A stretch of DNA of 10,921 nt from Deinococcus sp. (GCF_030523985.1 NZ_JAUNHK010000087.1:1-10921); one strand, 5' to 3'; shown: positions 1-7,374, counted from the stretch's first letter. The notes: a model not told the origin generated them from the letters alone. Program-made: numbers and translations.

Positions 1-15
1 GTCAGGCGGTCAGAC

Positions 16-1527
16 TCATACCCCGTACAGCGCCCCGTATTTCTCGCGCAGGTACTTGAGGTATGGCGCGGCGCTGAGGGCCTGCCCCGTCGCCCGCTCC
101 ACCAGGTCGCTGGGGGTATAGAGGCGGCCATGTCGGTACACGTTTTCGGTCAGCCAGGAGCGCAGGCGCGAGAAGTCCTTGCAGGCAATGTCCGCCTCCA
201 GGCCGGGGTTGGCGGCCTCGGCAGCGGCGTAGAACTGGGCGCTCAACACGTTGCCGAGGGTGTAGCCCTGAAACGCCCCGCCGATGGTGCCGAAGTACCA
301 GTGAACGTCTTGTAGCGCCCCGTCGGTGTCGCTGGGGGCCCGTAGGCCCAGGTTCTGCTCGTAGGCGGCGTGCCAGGCGTCGTTCAGGTCACGCACCGCC
401 AGCTTGCCCGAGAGCAGGTCACGTTCCAGCTCAAAGCGGGTGATGACGTGCAGGTTGTAGGTCAGTTCGTCGGCGTCGGTGCGAATCAGCGAGCGCGAAA
501 CGGTGTTGACGGCGCGGTGCATCTCCTCCTCGGTCACGTCCCTCAGTTGCTCCGGGAAGGTGTCGCGCCAGTCTCCGAAGTAGGCCGCCCAGAACGCCCG
601 CGAGCGGCCCACCAGGTTTTCCCACAGCCGCGACTGGCTCTCGTGGACACCCGCGCTGACGCCCCCGCCCAGCGGCGTGCCCAGGAACGCCTCGTCCACG
701 CCCTGTTCGTAAAGGGCGTGCCCAGCCTCGTGCAGCGTGGAATACAGCGCCTCGGTAGGGTCGTTTTCCTTGACCCGCGTGGTAATGCGGACATCGTGCC
801 CGCCCAGCCGCGTCATGAAGGGGTGATGCGTGAGGTCCTGGCGGCCCCGCGTGAAGTCGTAGCCATAGTCGCGGATGACCCGCTCTCCGAAAGCCAGTTG
901 TTTGTTCTGGTCAAAGCCCCGCGCCAGGAAGTCGGTGCGTGGCGCTCCGGCGGCAATCACGGCGTCGGCCAGCGGCACCAGCGCCCCCCGCAATTCAGCA
1001 AAGACCTGCCCGACCTGCTCGGCGGTCATGCCCTCGTCGGACTCGTTGATGTAGTAGTCCATCGGGTCGGCAAATTCGGGAAAGTAGCTCGCAGCTTGCA
1101 GGCTCAGGTCGAGCGTCTTTTCGAGGTACGGCACCATCCGCCCGAAGTCGCCTGCGGGCCGCGCCTCGGTCCAGGCGCTGTAGCTCTGGCCCAGGTGTCC
1201 GCTGAGGTCGCGCACCAGGGCGGCGGGCAGGCGGGTGGCCTTCTCGAAATCCTGCCGGGCGACCGCCACCATGCGGGCCTGTTCGGGCGAGAGGTCGCTG
1301 CGCCCGGCGGCGGCGTCGAGTTGCTTGCCGTACTCGGCATCGGTGGCGCGGGCGTGATGCAGACCAGCGAGCAGACTTTGCTGACGCGAACGGCCCTCGG
1401 CGGCTCCGGCGGGCAAAAAGGTGCTCTGGTCCCAGCCCAGCAGCGACCCGATGCCGCCCAGGTCGGCCAGTTCCTGCCAGTGCGCGGTGAGGGCCTGCCA
1501 CTGCTTGTCGTCTTGAGTTGGGGTCAT
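16..1527 (-). CDS. M32 family metallocarboxypeptidase (Taq carboxypeptidase type)
   Basis: A 503-residue cytoplasmic zinc carboxypeptidase of peptidase family M32, close to the length of Thermus aquaticus carboxypeptidase (about 510). It would trim single residues from peptide C-termini, in general peptide turnover. All the family motifs are visible: HPF (residues 235-237), DVRIT (245-249), the zinc-binding HEAGH (266-270, with E267 as catalytic base), HESQ (295-298), IRTDAD (348-353) and GALQDVHW (403-410). The N-terminal region carries the usual GWDQ-T-P segment (31-39). No signal peptide or membrane segment is seen. The ATG start is preceded by GGGAG lying directly against it, too close for a normal ribosome-binding site, but TACTCT lies 7 nt upstream, which fits a leaderless mRNA. 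It is divergent from the DUF1206 gene, with 97 bp between starts. The family call is secure; substrate preference cannot be read from sequence. Confidence 0.96.
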   Translation of the reverse strand: MTPTQDDKQWQALTAHWQELADLGGIGSLLGWDQSTFLPAGAAEGRSRQQSLLAGLHHARATDAEYGKQLDAAAGRSDLSPEQARMVAVARQDFEKATRLPAALVRDLSGHLGQSYSAWTEARPAGDFGRMVPYLEKTLDLSLQAASYFPEFADPMDYYINESDEGMTAEQVGQVFAELRGALVPLADAVIAAGAPRTDFLARGFDQNKQLAFGERVIRDYGYDFTRGRQDLTHHPFMTRLGGHDVRITTRVKENDPTEALYSTLHEAGHALYEQGVDEAFLGTPLGGGVSAGVHESQSRLWENLVGRSRAFWAAYFGDWRDTFPEQLRDVTEEEMHRAVNTVSRSLIRTDADELTYNLHVITRFELERDLLSGKLAVRDLNDAWHAAYEQNLGLRAPSDTDGALQDVHWYFGTIGGAFQGYTLGNVLSAQFYAAAEAANPGLEADIACKDFSRLRSWLTENVYRHGRLYTPSDLVERATGQALSAAPYLKYLREKYGALYGV

Positions 1528-1534
1528 CTCCCAG

Positions 1535-1540
1535 AGAGTA
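1535..1540 (-). promoter_or_regulatory. Putative -10 element for a leaderless carboxypeptidase mRNA
   Basis: TACTCT on the minus strand lies exactly 7 nt upstream of the ATG, so transcription would begin at or next to the start codon. No good -35 is seen at 16-18 nt spacing. The call rests on matching the same spacing at lptF and the nitrilase gene. Confidence 0.45.
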
Positions 1541-1624
1541 ACGGTCAGGTACAGGCAAAATCATCACCTTTCCCTGAAGCCACCTGACACCCGGCGCGGC
1601 GGCGCGGCAGGCACACTGGGGCAA

Positions 1625-2521
1625 ATGGCAAATCTGAAGGAAGTCGGCACTGAGCTGCGTGACGCCGGAGCCCAAGCGGTGCAAGGGGCCACGCAGAGCG
1701 TTCAGGAAAGCGTGGAGCAGGGTGTACGCCACGCCGCGCCGGGTCTGGAGGCGCTGGCCCGTTTCGGCTATGCCAGCAAGGGCGTGGTCTACGGCACCAT
1801 CGGCCTGCTGGCACTCAATCTGGCACTGGGACGAAGTGGTCAGGTCACCGATTCTCAGGGCGCCCTGACCCGCATCCACGACCTGCCGCTGGGCGGGCTG
1901 CTCATCTGGCTGCTGGTGGTCGGGCTGCTGGGCTACGCGCTGTGGCAACTGCTGCGGGCACTGCTCGACCCCGAGGAGCAGGGCAACGGGCCCAAGGGCC
2001 TGCTCAAGCGGGCCGGGTACGCCGTGAGCGGGCTGACCAACTTCGGGGTGGCGTACTTTGCCTACCGCCTCGCCACCCAAGCGGCGGTCACGGCGGGCGG
2101 CAGCACCCAGAAGGACCTCGCCTGGCAGGTGCTCGACTGGCCCGGCGGTCAAGTCTTGCTGGGCCTGGCCGGACTGGTGATGCTGGTCGTCGGCGGGGTG
2201 CAGGTCGCCAACGCTGTCAGCGGCAAGTTCATGAAGCGCATTGCCCTGCACGACTTCGCCGCCCGCCACGCCGAAACGGTGAGGCGCGTCGGGCAGGCGG
2301 GCATCGCGGCGCGGGGCGTGGTGCTCGGAGCGGTGGGCGTTTTCCTGCTGCTCGCCGCCTGGAAGGGGAGTGCCAGCGGCGTGCGCGACACGGCGGGCAT
2401 CCTCAACTGGCTGCACGACCAGGGCAGCGCACTGCTCGCCGTCGTCGCGCTGGGCACCCTCTGCTATGGCGCGTGGTGCTTCGTGCAGGCGCTCTACCGC
2501 CGCATCAGAATCGGAGACTGA
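1625..2521 (+). CDS. DUF1206 family membrane protein
   Basis: A 298-residue integral membrane protein made of three copies of a two-helix repeat, the hallmark of DUF1206. Repeat 1 runs about residues 42-115 (FGYASKGVVYGTIGLLAL, then a helix near 88-108). Repeat 2 runs about 127-200 (RAGYAVSGLTNFGVAYFAYR, then a helix near 172-195). Repeat 3 runs about 220-292 (VGQAGIAARGVVLGAVGVFLLL, then a helix near 267-288). Each repeat opens with an R-x-G-x-A/G pattern and a glycine-rich first helix, giving six predicted membrane helices. Residues 1-35 are a hydrophilic, amphipathic tail rich in Q, E and V. The biochemical function of the family is unknown. The gene stands alone between a divergent peptidase and the convergent NMNAT/Nudix gene, whose stop is only 10 nt from its own. 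No strong Shine-Dalgarno is seen; GGGG lies 3 nt before the ATG, and CACACT 7 nt upstream is a weak leaderless-type -10. Family call firm, role unknown. Confidence 0.9.
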   Translation: MANLKEVGTELRDAGAQAVQGATQSVQESVEQGVRHAAPGLEALARFGYASKGVVYGTIGLLALNLALGRSGQVTDSQGALTRIHDLPLGGLLIWLLVVGLLGYALWQLLRALLDPEEQGNGPKGLLKRAGYAVSGLTNFGVAYFAYRLATQAAVTAGGSTQKDLAWQVLDWPGGQVLLGLAGLVMLVVGGVQVANAVSGKFMKRIALHDFAARHAETVRRVGQAGIAARGVVLGAVGVFLLLAAWKGSASGVRDTAGILNWLHDQGSALLAVVALGTLCYGAWCFVQALYRRIRIGD

Positions 2522-2531
2522 CGGGTGGCCC

Positions 2532-3587
2532 CTACCCCCGCATCAAGAAGTGCTCGATGATGGCGTGGTGGTCCTCGAAAAAGAGGTCGGGCCGCCCCAG
2601 CGCCTCGTTGAAGGGAAGCCAGAACGCTTCGGCGGCGTCGGCGGCGGGGTGCAGGCCGGGCAGTGCCCCCAGCCCCAGGTCGAAGTGAAACGCCTGCGTG
2701 ACCGTGCGCCCGCGCTGACTGCGGTCAGGGTAGTCGAAGACCGTCTGGGCGCGGAGGGCCGCCGTCAGGTCGTGCTCGGCGGGCAGTCCGGTTTCCTGGC
2801 GCACGCTGCGAACGGCGCAGGCCAGCAGCGTTTCCCCGAATTCCAGCAGGTCGCCGGGCAGCGCCAGCAGGCCGCGTCCGGGGCGGGCGGCGCGGCGCAC
2901 GGTCAGGACATGCCCGCTGCGCGTGACCACCGCGTCCGCCGCCACGAACACGGGCGGGGCCGGGGACGCCTGCCACGCGGCGCGGTACTCGCGCAGATAG
3001 TCGTACTCGGCCCGCAGTTCGGCGTAGTCGGGCGTCTGGCGAAACGCGTCCAGAAAGGCGTGGACGGCGGGCGGCACCATGCCGCGCACGTCCTCCAAGC
3101 GGTCCTCGAAGTACGCCTTGCGAACATCGGTCGCACTCAGCGGGCTGACCACATGCGTCGGCAGAAATTCCCAGGCCGGAAAGGAGCGCAGGTAGTAGCT
3201 GCTCTCGTCCTTGATGTGCCCGACCAGCGCCACGTCACGGCTGCCCCCCGTGTGGGCCGCCACGCCGCCCTGCACCTGCGAGAGCCACAGCGACTCGTTG
3301 TAGAAGAAGTCGCGCACCTGCACGAACCGCAGCCGCCCGGCCTCCACCCCGACCTCGGCCAGCATCGCCAGAATGACGTCCTGCCTCTCCTGGGCCGTGA
3401 AGGGATTTTTGGTGTTGCGGGCCGCCCGTGCCGAGCCGATGACCACGATCAAGGTCTGAACACTCTGCAACGCCCCTTGCATCACCAGCAGGTGCGCCTG
3501 ATGCGGCGGCTCGAAGCGCCCGATGTAGACGCCAAATTCGCGGAGGCGGGGCAGCGGTTCGGGGGGCAGGGAGGCCGGTGCGGTCAT
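2532..3587 (-). CDS. Bifunctional NMN adenylyltransferase / Nudix-domain protein
   Basis: Start taken at the ATG at 3587 (351 residues). The N-terminal half is a nucleotidyltransferase that joins NMN and ATP to form NAD in the cytoplasm: it has GRFEPPHQAH (residues 23-32, the HxGH-type ATP-binding motif in its GRF-PPH-xH form) and SATDVR (151-156, equivalent to the ISSTxxR motif). The C-terminal part, from about residue 212, is a Nudix fold; in the Synechocystis and Francisella relatives it hydrolyses ADP-ribose. Length and domain order match those enzymes. The Nudix box is odd: where RExxxEExG is expected, residues 260-267 read RSVRQETG, so two of three metal-binding glutamates are S261 and Q264, and the box-opening glycine is D246. 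Adenylyltransferase activity is therefore well supported while hydrolase activity is doubtful. Another ATG at 3596 is possible; the chosen one has GGGGG 2 nt upstream and CACAAT 7 nt upstream. Confidence 0.92.
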   Translation of the reverse strand: MTAPASLPPEPLPRLREFGVYIGRFEPPHQAHLLVMQGALQSVQTLIVVIGSARAARNTKNPFTAQERQDVILAMLAEVGVEAGRLRFVQVRDFFYNESLWLSQVQGGVAAHTGGSRDVALVGHIKDESSYYLRSFPAWEFLPTHVVSPLSATDVRKAYFEDRLEDVRGMVPPAVHAFLDAFRQTPDYAELRAEYDYLREYRAAWQASPAPPVFVAADAVVTRSGHVLTVRRAARPGRGLLALPGDLLEFGETLLACAVRSVRQETGLPAEHDLTAALRAQTVFDYPDRSQRGRTVTQAFHFDLGLGALPGLHPAADAAEAFWLPFNEALGRPDLFFEDHHAIIEHFLMRG

Positions 3588-3635
3588 GGCCCCCATTGTG
3601 TCAGGGCTTTTCCTGATCCTCATGGAGTCGCCCGC

Positions 3636-3641
3636 TAGAAT
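3636..3641 (+). promoter_or_regulatory. Putative leaderless promoter of the lptF-lptG operon
   Basis: TAGAAT (5 of 6 matches to TATAAT) lies 7 nt before the GTG at 3649. A partial -35, CTGATC at 3613-3618, is placed 17 nt upstream of it. With this spacing the mRNA would begin at or near the GTG. This decides the start: the upstream ATG at 3622 would lie between the -35 and -10. Confidence 0.6.
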
Positions 3642-3648
3642 CTGGCCC

Positions 3649-4728
3649 GTGCCGTCCATCCTGCCGCGTTATGTCCTGCGAGAAGTCCTGAAGATGTACG
3701 GGGCAGGCTTGGCGCTGATGTTCGCCCTGCAAATGGCCGACACCCTCAGCAGTACGGTGGGCAAGGCGCTCAGCTACCACGCCAGCGCCGCCGAAGCCGG
3801 AGCCGCCTTCATCGCCATTTTGCCCAGCATCGTCAACCGTTCGCTGGTGCTGGCGGTGCCGTTCGCCATCTTGCTGGGGCTGTCGCGGCTGCAAAAGGAC
3901 TCGGAACTCAAGGCGAGCTTGGCGGCGGGCGTGCGGCCCCTTTCGCTGGCCCTGCCACTGCTGCTGCCTTTCGCGCTGGTGGGAGTGGTGGCTTTCTGGA
4001 ATGCGGGCACGGTGGTTCCGGCGGGCCTGGACAAGTGGGACAAGACTTGGTACGGCATCTTCGGCATGTCGGCCCCCATTCCCAGCCGCGACAACTACAC
4101 CTACGCGCCGCCGGGAGCGCTGTACTACGCCGGGCGGGTGACTGGCCTGGACACCTCGGCTGCGCCGAACGCTGCCGCACAGCCGCACAGGGCGGCGCAG
4201 CTCGGCGGGGTGATGGTGCAGCGCGACGGCGCGGTCTACACCGCCAACTCGGGCACCTGGGACGCCACTGCGCAGACCTGGACGCTGGATTCGCCCTGGG
4301 TGACCAAAGCCGGGCAGCACCCGCAGCAGGTGGCGGGCGCGGTGGTGCTGCCGCAGCGCGATGCCCTGCAACCCCCACCCGCCGACCCCAAGAAAATCAG
4401 CACCGCCGAGTTGCGCCGCACGCTGGCGGGCACCGCCCTGACCCGCGAGGGACGGCGGGACTACACCTACCAGCTCGCCTCGCGCTACGCCGACCCCTTC
4501 ACGCCCATCGCCTTCGCGCTGGCGGCGGCAGCGCTGGGACTGCTGGTGCGTAACCAGGCGGCGGCGATGGCGGCGGTCATCGTGTTTATCGCAGGTTTTT
4601 ATGCCGTGTGGATCACGATGCCGCAGCTCGCCCGCGCCGGAGCACTCGACCCCACACTGGCGGCCTGGATTCCCAGCCTGATTTTTGTGGCCCTGGGCCT
4701 GGGGCTGGCCTGGCGGGTGAACCGATGA
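3649..4728 (+). CDS. lptF: LptF-like permease (YjgP/YjgQ family)
   Basis: A 359-residue inner-membrane protein of the YjgP/YjgQ family, which in Gram-negatives pairs with LptG and the LptB ATPase to pull lipopolysaccharide out of the inner membrane. The N-terminus (MPSILPRYVLREVLKMYG) fits the family's coupling helix and first transmembrane segment. Membrane helices are predicted near 16-36, 55-79 and 97-119, then a soluble, Pro- and Gln-rich periplasmic beta domain (about 120-280), then three helices near 282-300, 304-324 and 337-355. SRYADPFTPIAFALAAAALG (278-297) corresponds to the conserved H/R-x-x-P segment of the family. The GTG start was chosen because the promoter TAGAAT sits 7 nt ahead and the resulting N-terminus aligns with LptG; upstream starts add residues that look non-coding. 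Its stop overlaps the lptG start. Deinococcus is thought to lack LPS, so the cargo is probably another envelope lipid. Which paralogue is F and which is G follows from gene order and is less sure. Confidence 0.85.
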   Translation: MPSILPRYVLREVLKMYGAGLALMFALQMADTLSSTVGKALSYHASAAEAGAAFIAILPSIVNRSLVLAVPFAILLGLSRLQKDSELKASLAAGVRPLSLALPLLLPFALVGVVAFWNAGTVVPAGLDKWDKTWYGIFGMSAPIPSRDNYTYAPPGALYYAGRVTGLDTSAAPNAAAQPHRAAQLGGVMVQRDGAVYTANSGTWDATAQTWTLDSPWVTKAGQHPQQVAGAVVLPQRDALQPPPADPKKISTAELRRTLAGTALTREGRRDYTYQLASRYADPFTPIAFALAAAALGLLVRNQAAAMAAVIVFIAGFYAVWITMPQLARAGALDPTLAAWIPSLIFVALGLGLAWRVNR

Positions 4729-5843
4729 AACTTTTCGAGCGCTACGTGCTGTCCGAGATTTTGCCGCCGCTGCTGGGGGCGCTGGCGGTGGTCATCCTGC
4801 TGTTTCTGCTGGCGGGCCTGGAAGAAGTCATCGGGCCGCTGCTCGCCAAGGGAGCCAGTCCGGTGCTGGTGGCGCGGCTGCTGGCGCTGACCGTGCCCGA
4901 AGCCCTGGCCCGCGCCCTGCCCATCGGGCTGATGTTCGCCACGCTGCTGGGCCTGTCGCGCCTCGCCTCGGATTCGGAAATCAAGGGGGCGCTGGCGGGC
5001 GGTATTCCGGTCACCCAACTGATGCGCCCGGTGCTGACGCTGGCGCTGGGCGTGGCGGCGCTGTCGTTTCTGATCGGCGAAGGCTTGCGGCCCAAAGCGT
5101 ACTCGGAGTCGCTTAAGGTGCAGCAGCAAATCGTGTTCGACAACCCGCGTGTAGCGGGCCTGGGGGCCACCGACGCCAGCGGGCAGAGCTTGGTGCTGAC
5201 CGACGCGCTGGGCCGCGCCATCAGCGTGGGCAGCGTGGGCGCAGGCGGCGAACTGCGCGACCTGCGAATCGTGGTGATGCAGCCCGGGCAAGCTCCCCGC
5301 GAGGTCATCACGGCGCAGTCGGGCACGCTGACCCCCGGCAGCAACGTGCTGGAACTGCGCGACGGGCAGCGCGTGACCTACCAGAACGCCCGCCCGGTGA
5401 CGGTGCTGACCTTCAGGACGGGCCGCCTCCCCGTGCAGGACGTGCAGGCCAGTTTCGCCAAGCAGGAACGCAGCAGCACCGAGCAGGCCGGCATCATCAA
5501 CCAGCCGCTGCGCGACCTGTGGAACCGCACCCAGGCCTACCGGCAGCAGGGCGTCCCCGCTCCCGCCGAATTCACGGCGCTGCACCGCAAGATCGCCGAA
5601 CCGCTGGCGGCCCTGGCGCTGAGCTTTTTCGCCGTCAGCCTCGCGGTCTTTTCCTTCCGGGGTGGGCTGAACCTGGGCTTTACCTGGGCCATCTTGCTGG
5701 CCTTTGCCTACTACGCCACCTGGAGCGTGTTTCGCATCATGGGTGAAAACGGCGGGCTGCCCCCGGTGGTCGCCGCCTACGCCCCCGACCTGATTGCGGT
5801 GGTGGCGGGACTGGCGCTGCTGTGGCGCTCGGAACGGCGCTGA
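4725..5843 (+). CDS. lptG: LptG-like permease (YjgP/YjgQ family)
   Basis: A 372-residue YjgP/YjgQ permease, partner of the upstream LptF-like protein. Family hallmarks are MKLFERYVLSEILPPLL at the N-terminus, LSRLASDSEIKGALAGGI (77-94, the cytoplasmic loop thought to contact the LptB ATPase) and LHRKIAEPLAALALSFFAV (286-304), opening the C-terminal helix bundle. Helices are predicted near 13-33, 57-78, 97-117, 290-310, 315-335 and 350-367, with a periplasmic beta-jellyroll domain of about 120-285 between the two bundles. The ATG overlaps the lptF stop (ATGA), so translation is probably coupled; only a weak GGGTGA lies upstream. The two subunits would form a membrane heterodimer. No lptB, lptA or lptC gene is present in this window, so the ATPase must be encoded elsewhere. 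The 3' end is convergent with the GNAT gene, 25 nt apart, with no convincing terminator hairpin between. Confidence 0.88.
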   Translation: MKLFERYVLSEILPPLLGALAVVILLFLLAGLEEVIGPLLAKGASPVLVARLLALTVPEALARALPIGLMFATLLGLSRLASDSEIKGALAGGIPVTQLMRPVLTLALGVAALSFLIGEGLRPKAYSESLKVQQQIVFDNPRVAGLGATDASGQSLVLTDALGRAISVGSVGAGGELRDLRIVVMQPGQAPREVITAQSGTLTPGSNVLELRDGQRVTYQNARPVTVLTFRTGRLPVQDVQASFAKQERSSTEQAGIINQPLRDLWNRTQAYRQQGVPAPAEFTALHRKIAEPLAALALSFFAVSLAVFSFRGGLNLGFTWAILLAFAYYATWSVFRIMGENGGLPPVVAAYAPDLIAVVAGLALLWRSERR

Positions 5844-5868
5844 GGAACCTCGTCAGGGCTGCCCAGTT

Positions 5869-6390
5869 TCAAAGTCGCAGGGTCATGTGGTGCAGCGCGT
5901 GCCGCCCCCCGTCCGCACTGGCGACGGCCCCCGGCTGCACGCCCCAGGTCACGAAGCCCCAGCGTTCGTAGAGGCGCAGGGCGGCGTGCTGGGTGTCGGT
6001 CACGGCGAGTTCGATGTGTTCGACCCCTTCCCAGCGGCGCACCTGGGAAATGGCGGCCCGCATCAGCGCGTCGGCGCAGCCCTGACCACGGGCCTGGGGC
6101 AACACGCCGACCCCCACGATTTCGGCGCGGTGACGCAGGGCCGGGCGGGTTTCGCGGGTCAGGGTCAGGATGCCGACCAGTTCGCCCGCCAGATAAGCGC
6201 CGTAGGTCATGTGATGGTCGCCGGGGGTCAGGCGCTCGGCCACCGTCGCCAGCCGCCGCCCGGCCCATTCCTCGGCGGTGGTGACATACGCCAGTGGATC
6301 GGATTTGAGCAGCGCCAGCCGCACCGCGAAATACGCCGAAGCCTCGGTGGGCCGCAGCACCCGCACCACTGCCGTCGCGCCTCCGGTCAC
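5869..6390 (-). CDS. GNAT family N-acetyltransferase
   Basis: A 173-residue GCN5-related acetyltransferase that would move an acetyl group from acetyl-CoA to an amine. The CoA pyrophosphate-binding motif A is clear at residues 95-104 (GVLPQARGQG, the Q/R-x-x-G-x-G signature), and the C-terminal ALRLYERWGF (137-146) is the usual motif B. The single domain fills the protein; no signal or membrane segment is seen. The start is GTG, overlapping the TGA of the upstream nitrilase gene (GTGA), with GGGGAAG 5 nt ahead inside the nitrilase coding sequence. This arrangement suggests translational coupling and equal expression. A RimI-like or small-molecule substrate cannot be told apart from sequence; the pairing with an amidohydrolase favours a small molecule or peptide amine. 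No promoter of its own is evident. Confidence 0.88.
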   Translation of the reverse strand: MTGGATAVVRVLRPTEASAYFAVRLALLKSDPLAYVTTAEEWAGRRLATVAERLTPGDHHMTYGAYLAGELVGILTLTRETRPALRHRAEIVGVGVLPQARGQGCADALMRAAISQVRRWEGVEHIELAVTDTQHAALRLYERWGFVTWGVQPGAVASADGGRHALHHMTLRL

Positions 6391-7265
6391 GCCCGCTTCC
6401 CCGTGACGCGTTCCAGCGCCGCCACCCGGTCACGCCAGTTCAGAACATGCCCGTCCTCGCGCACCCGCCGGGTCAGGGTGAAGTCCAGCGAGTGCACCAG
6501 CCAGCCGGGGGCATTCCACTCGCCCCGCGCCACCACGCCGTCTTCGGGCAGCCCCAGGTCGGCGGGGGCGTAGAGGCCCGCTTCGCCCACCGCGTCCTCG
6601 ATGGCGTAGCTCCACGGCGCGTCGGCCAGCAGCGGCGCGTGCAGGGCGTAACACTGGTTTTCCAGGGCGCGGGCCATGCTGCCCACCCGTACCCGCGTGA
6701 ACCCGGCCCGCGAGGACGTGAAACTCGGCACGACCAGCAGTTCCGCGCCCTGCCCAGCCTGGGCCTGAGCAAGATGCGGAAACTCCGAGTCGTAACAGAT
6801 GGCGATGCCGAATTTGACGCCGTTCGCTTCGAAGACCTTCACACCCGCACCGGGGTCAATGTGCCATTCCTCGGCCTCGAAGCGCGTCATCAGCAGCTTG
6901 TCCTGATGGCCCAGCGGTCCCTGCGGCCCGAAGACGTGGGCGCGGTTGACATAGCCCGCCCCCTGCGCCTGTGGCAGGCTGCCCGCCACGATGGTCAGCC
7001 CGTGCTCCCGCGCCAGCCGCTCGTGCAGGGCCAGAAAGTCCGGCAGCAAAGCCTGTAAAGCCGGACGCATCCCGATGATGTCGTGGTGCAGTTCGGCGGG
7101 CAGCAGGCTGACGAGTTCCAGCGGCGCGTACTCGGGAAAGACGAGCAGTTCGGCCCCCTGCGCCGCCGCGTCCCCCACCCAGCGCGAGAGTTTGGCGGCG
7201 TATTCGTCCCAGGAAGTCAGAAAGCTGACCGGATAGGCAGCGGCGGCGACGCGCAAGGTGGACAT
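6387..7265 (-). CDS. Carbon-nitrogen hydrolase (nitrilase superfamily)
   Basis: A 292-residue cytoplasmic amidase/nitrilase-superfamily enzyme that would hydrolyse a non-peptide C-N bond through a cysteine thioester. The catalytic triad is complete: E45 in FPEYAPLEL, K123 in HQDKLLMTRFE and C157 in AICYDSEFP. The whole alpha-beta-beta-alpha fold is present, ending near VAALERVTGKRA. The start was set at the ATG at 7265 because its product begins with the expected first beta strand (LRVAAAAYPV) and because TATGCT lies 7 nt upstream; longer readings begin within or upstream of the promoter. It heads a two-gene unit with the GNAT gene. Some nitrilase-superfamily branches are known as fusions with a RimI-like acetyltransferase domain, so this pair may be the unfused form. 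The substrate is unknown; an omega-amidase or N-carbamoyl amidase role cannot be excluded. Confidence 0.9.
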   Translation of the reverse strand: MSTLRVAAAAYPVSFLTSWDEYAAKLSRWVGDAAAQGAELLVFPEYAPLELVSLLPAELHHDIIGMRPALQALLPDFLALHERLAREHGLTIVAGSLPQAQGAGYVNRAHVFGPQGPLGHQDKLLMTRFEAEEWHIDPGAGVKVFEANGVKFGIAICYDSEFPHLAQAQAGQGAELLVVPSFTSSRAGFTRVRVGSMARALENQCYALHAPLLADAPWSYAIEDAVGEAGLYAPADLGLPEDGVVARGEWNAPGWLVHSLDFTLTRRVREDGHVLNWRDRVAALERVTGKRA

Positions 7266-7272
7266 ACCGCCC

Positions 7273-7278
7273 AGCATA
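7273..7278 (-). promoter_or_regulatory. Putative leaderless promoter of the nitrilase-GNAT operon
   Basis: On the minus strand TATGCT lies 7 nt before the ATG at 7265, and CTGACT (4 of 6 matches to TTGACA) lies 17 nt further upstream at 7296-7301. It is the most complete promoter seen in the window and supports a transcript starting at the ATG. A 5-bp inverted repeat (7304-7308 and 7315-7319) lies just upstream of the -35. Confidence 0.6.
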
Positions 7279-7368
7279 CGGGCAGTGGCGGCGCGAGTCA
7301 GTGCGACTTTTTCCAGTCGGCGATGAAGCCCTCCAGCAGGTGACAAAACCGCTTCGGGGCCGCTGCAC

Positions 7369-7374
7369 TAAACT
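7369..7374 (+). promoter_or_regulatory. Putative -10 element of def-fmt
   Basis: TAAACT lies 8 nt before the GTG start of def, again a leaderless-type layout. There is no good -35 at 17 nt; GTGACA at 7340-7345 matches the consensus 5 of 6 but is 23 nt away. GCCGC (7359-7363) and GCGGC (7375-7379) flank the element as an inverted repeat. Confidence 0.45.

Noticed and set aside
370..1587. Long plus-strand open frame of about 405 codons opposite the carboxypeptidase gene
   Set aside because: Its product is Val-, Gln- and Arg-rich with no family pattern, while the minus strand carries every M32 motif. Long antisense frames are expected in GC-rich coding DNA.
995..2416. Minus-strand frame of about 473 codons across the carboxypeptidase 5' region and DUF1206
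   Set aside because: It spans two convincingly coded genes in the wrong frame, crosses the divergent promoter gap, and encodes a low-complexity His/Gln/Arg/Pro sequence.
2370..3638. Plus-strand frame of about 422 codons opposite NMNAT/Nudix
   Set aside because: Shadow frame: no recognisable domain, and the opposite strand has clear nucleotidyltransferase and Nudix motifs.
3586..3648. An N-terminal extension of LptF starting at the ATG at 3586 or 3622
   Set aside because: The extra residues do not resemble family N-termini, both starts lie upstream of the -10 TAGAAT, and the GTG at 3649 gives an N-terminus matching LptG.
3669..3685. Possible radiation/desiccation response motif (the palindrome found before Deinococcus damage genes) at a TTATGTC sequence
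   Set aside because: Only the first half resembles the motif, there is no palindromic second half, and it lies inside the lptF coding sequence.
4599..5585. Minus-strand frame of about 328 codons opposite lptG
   Set aside because: Composition is dominated by Gln, His, Arg and Ala as in antisense of GC-rich membrane protein genes; there is no ribosome-binding site or motif.
5844..5868. GGGCTGCCC as a terminator hairpin between lptG and GNAT
   Set aside because: The stem is only 4 bp with a 1-nt loop and there is no following T-run on either strand.
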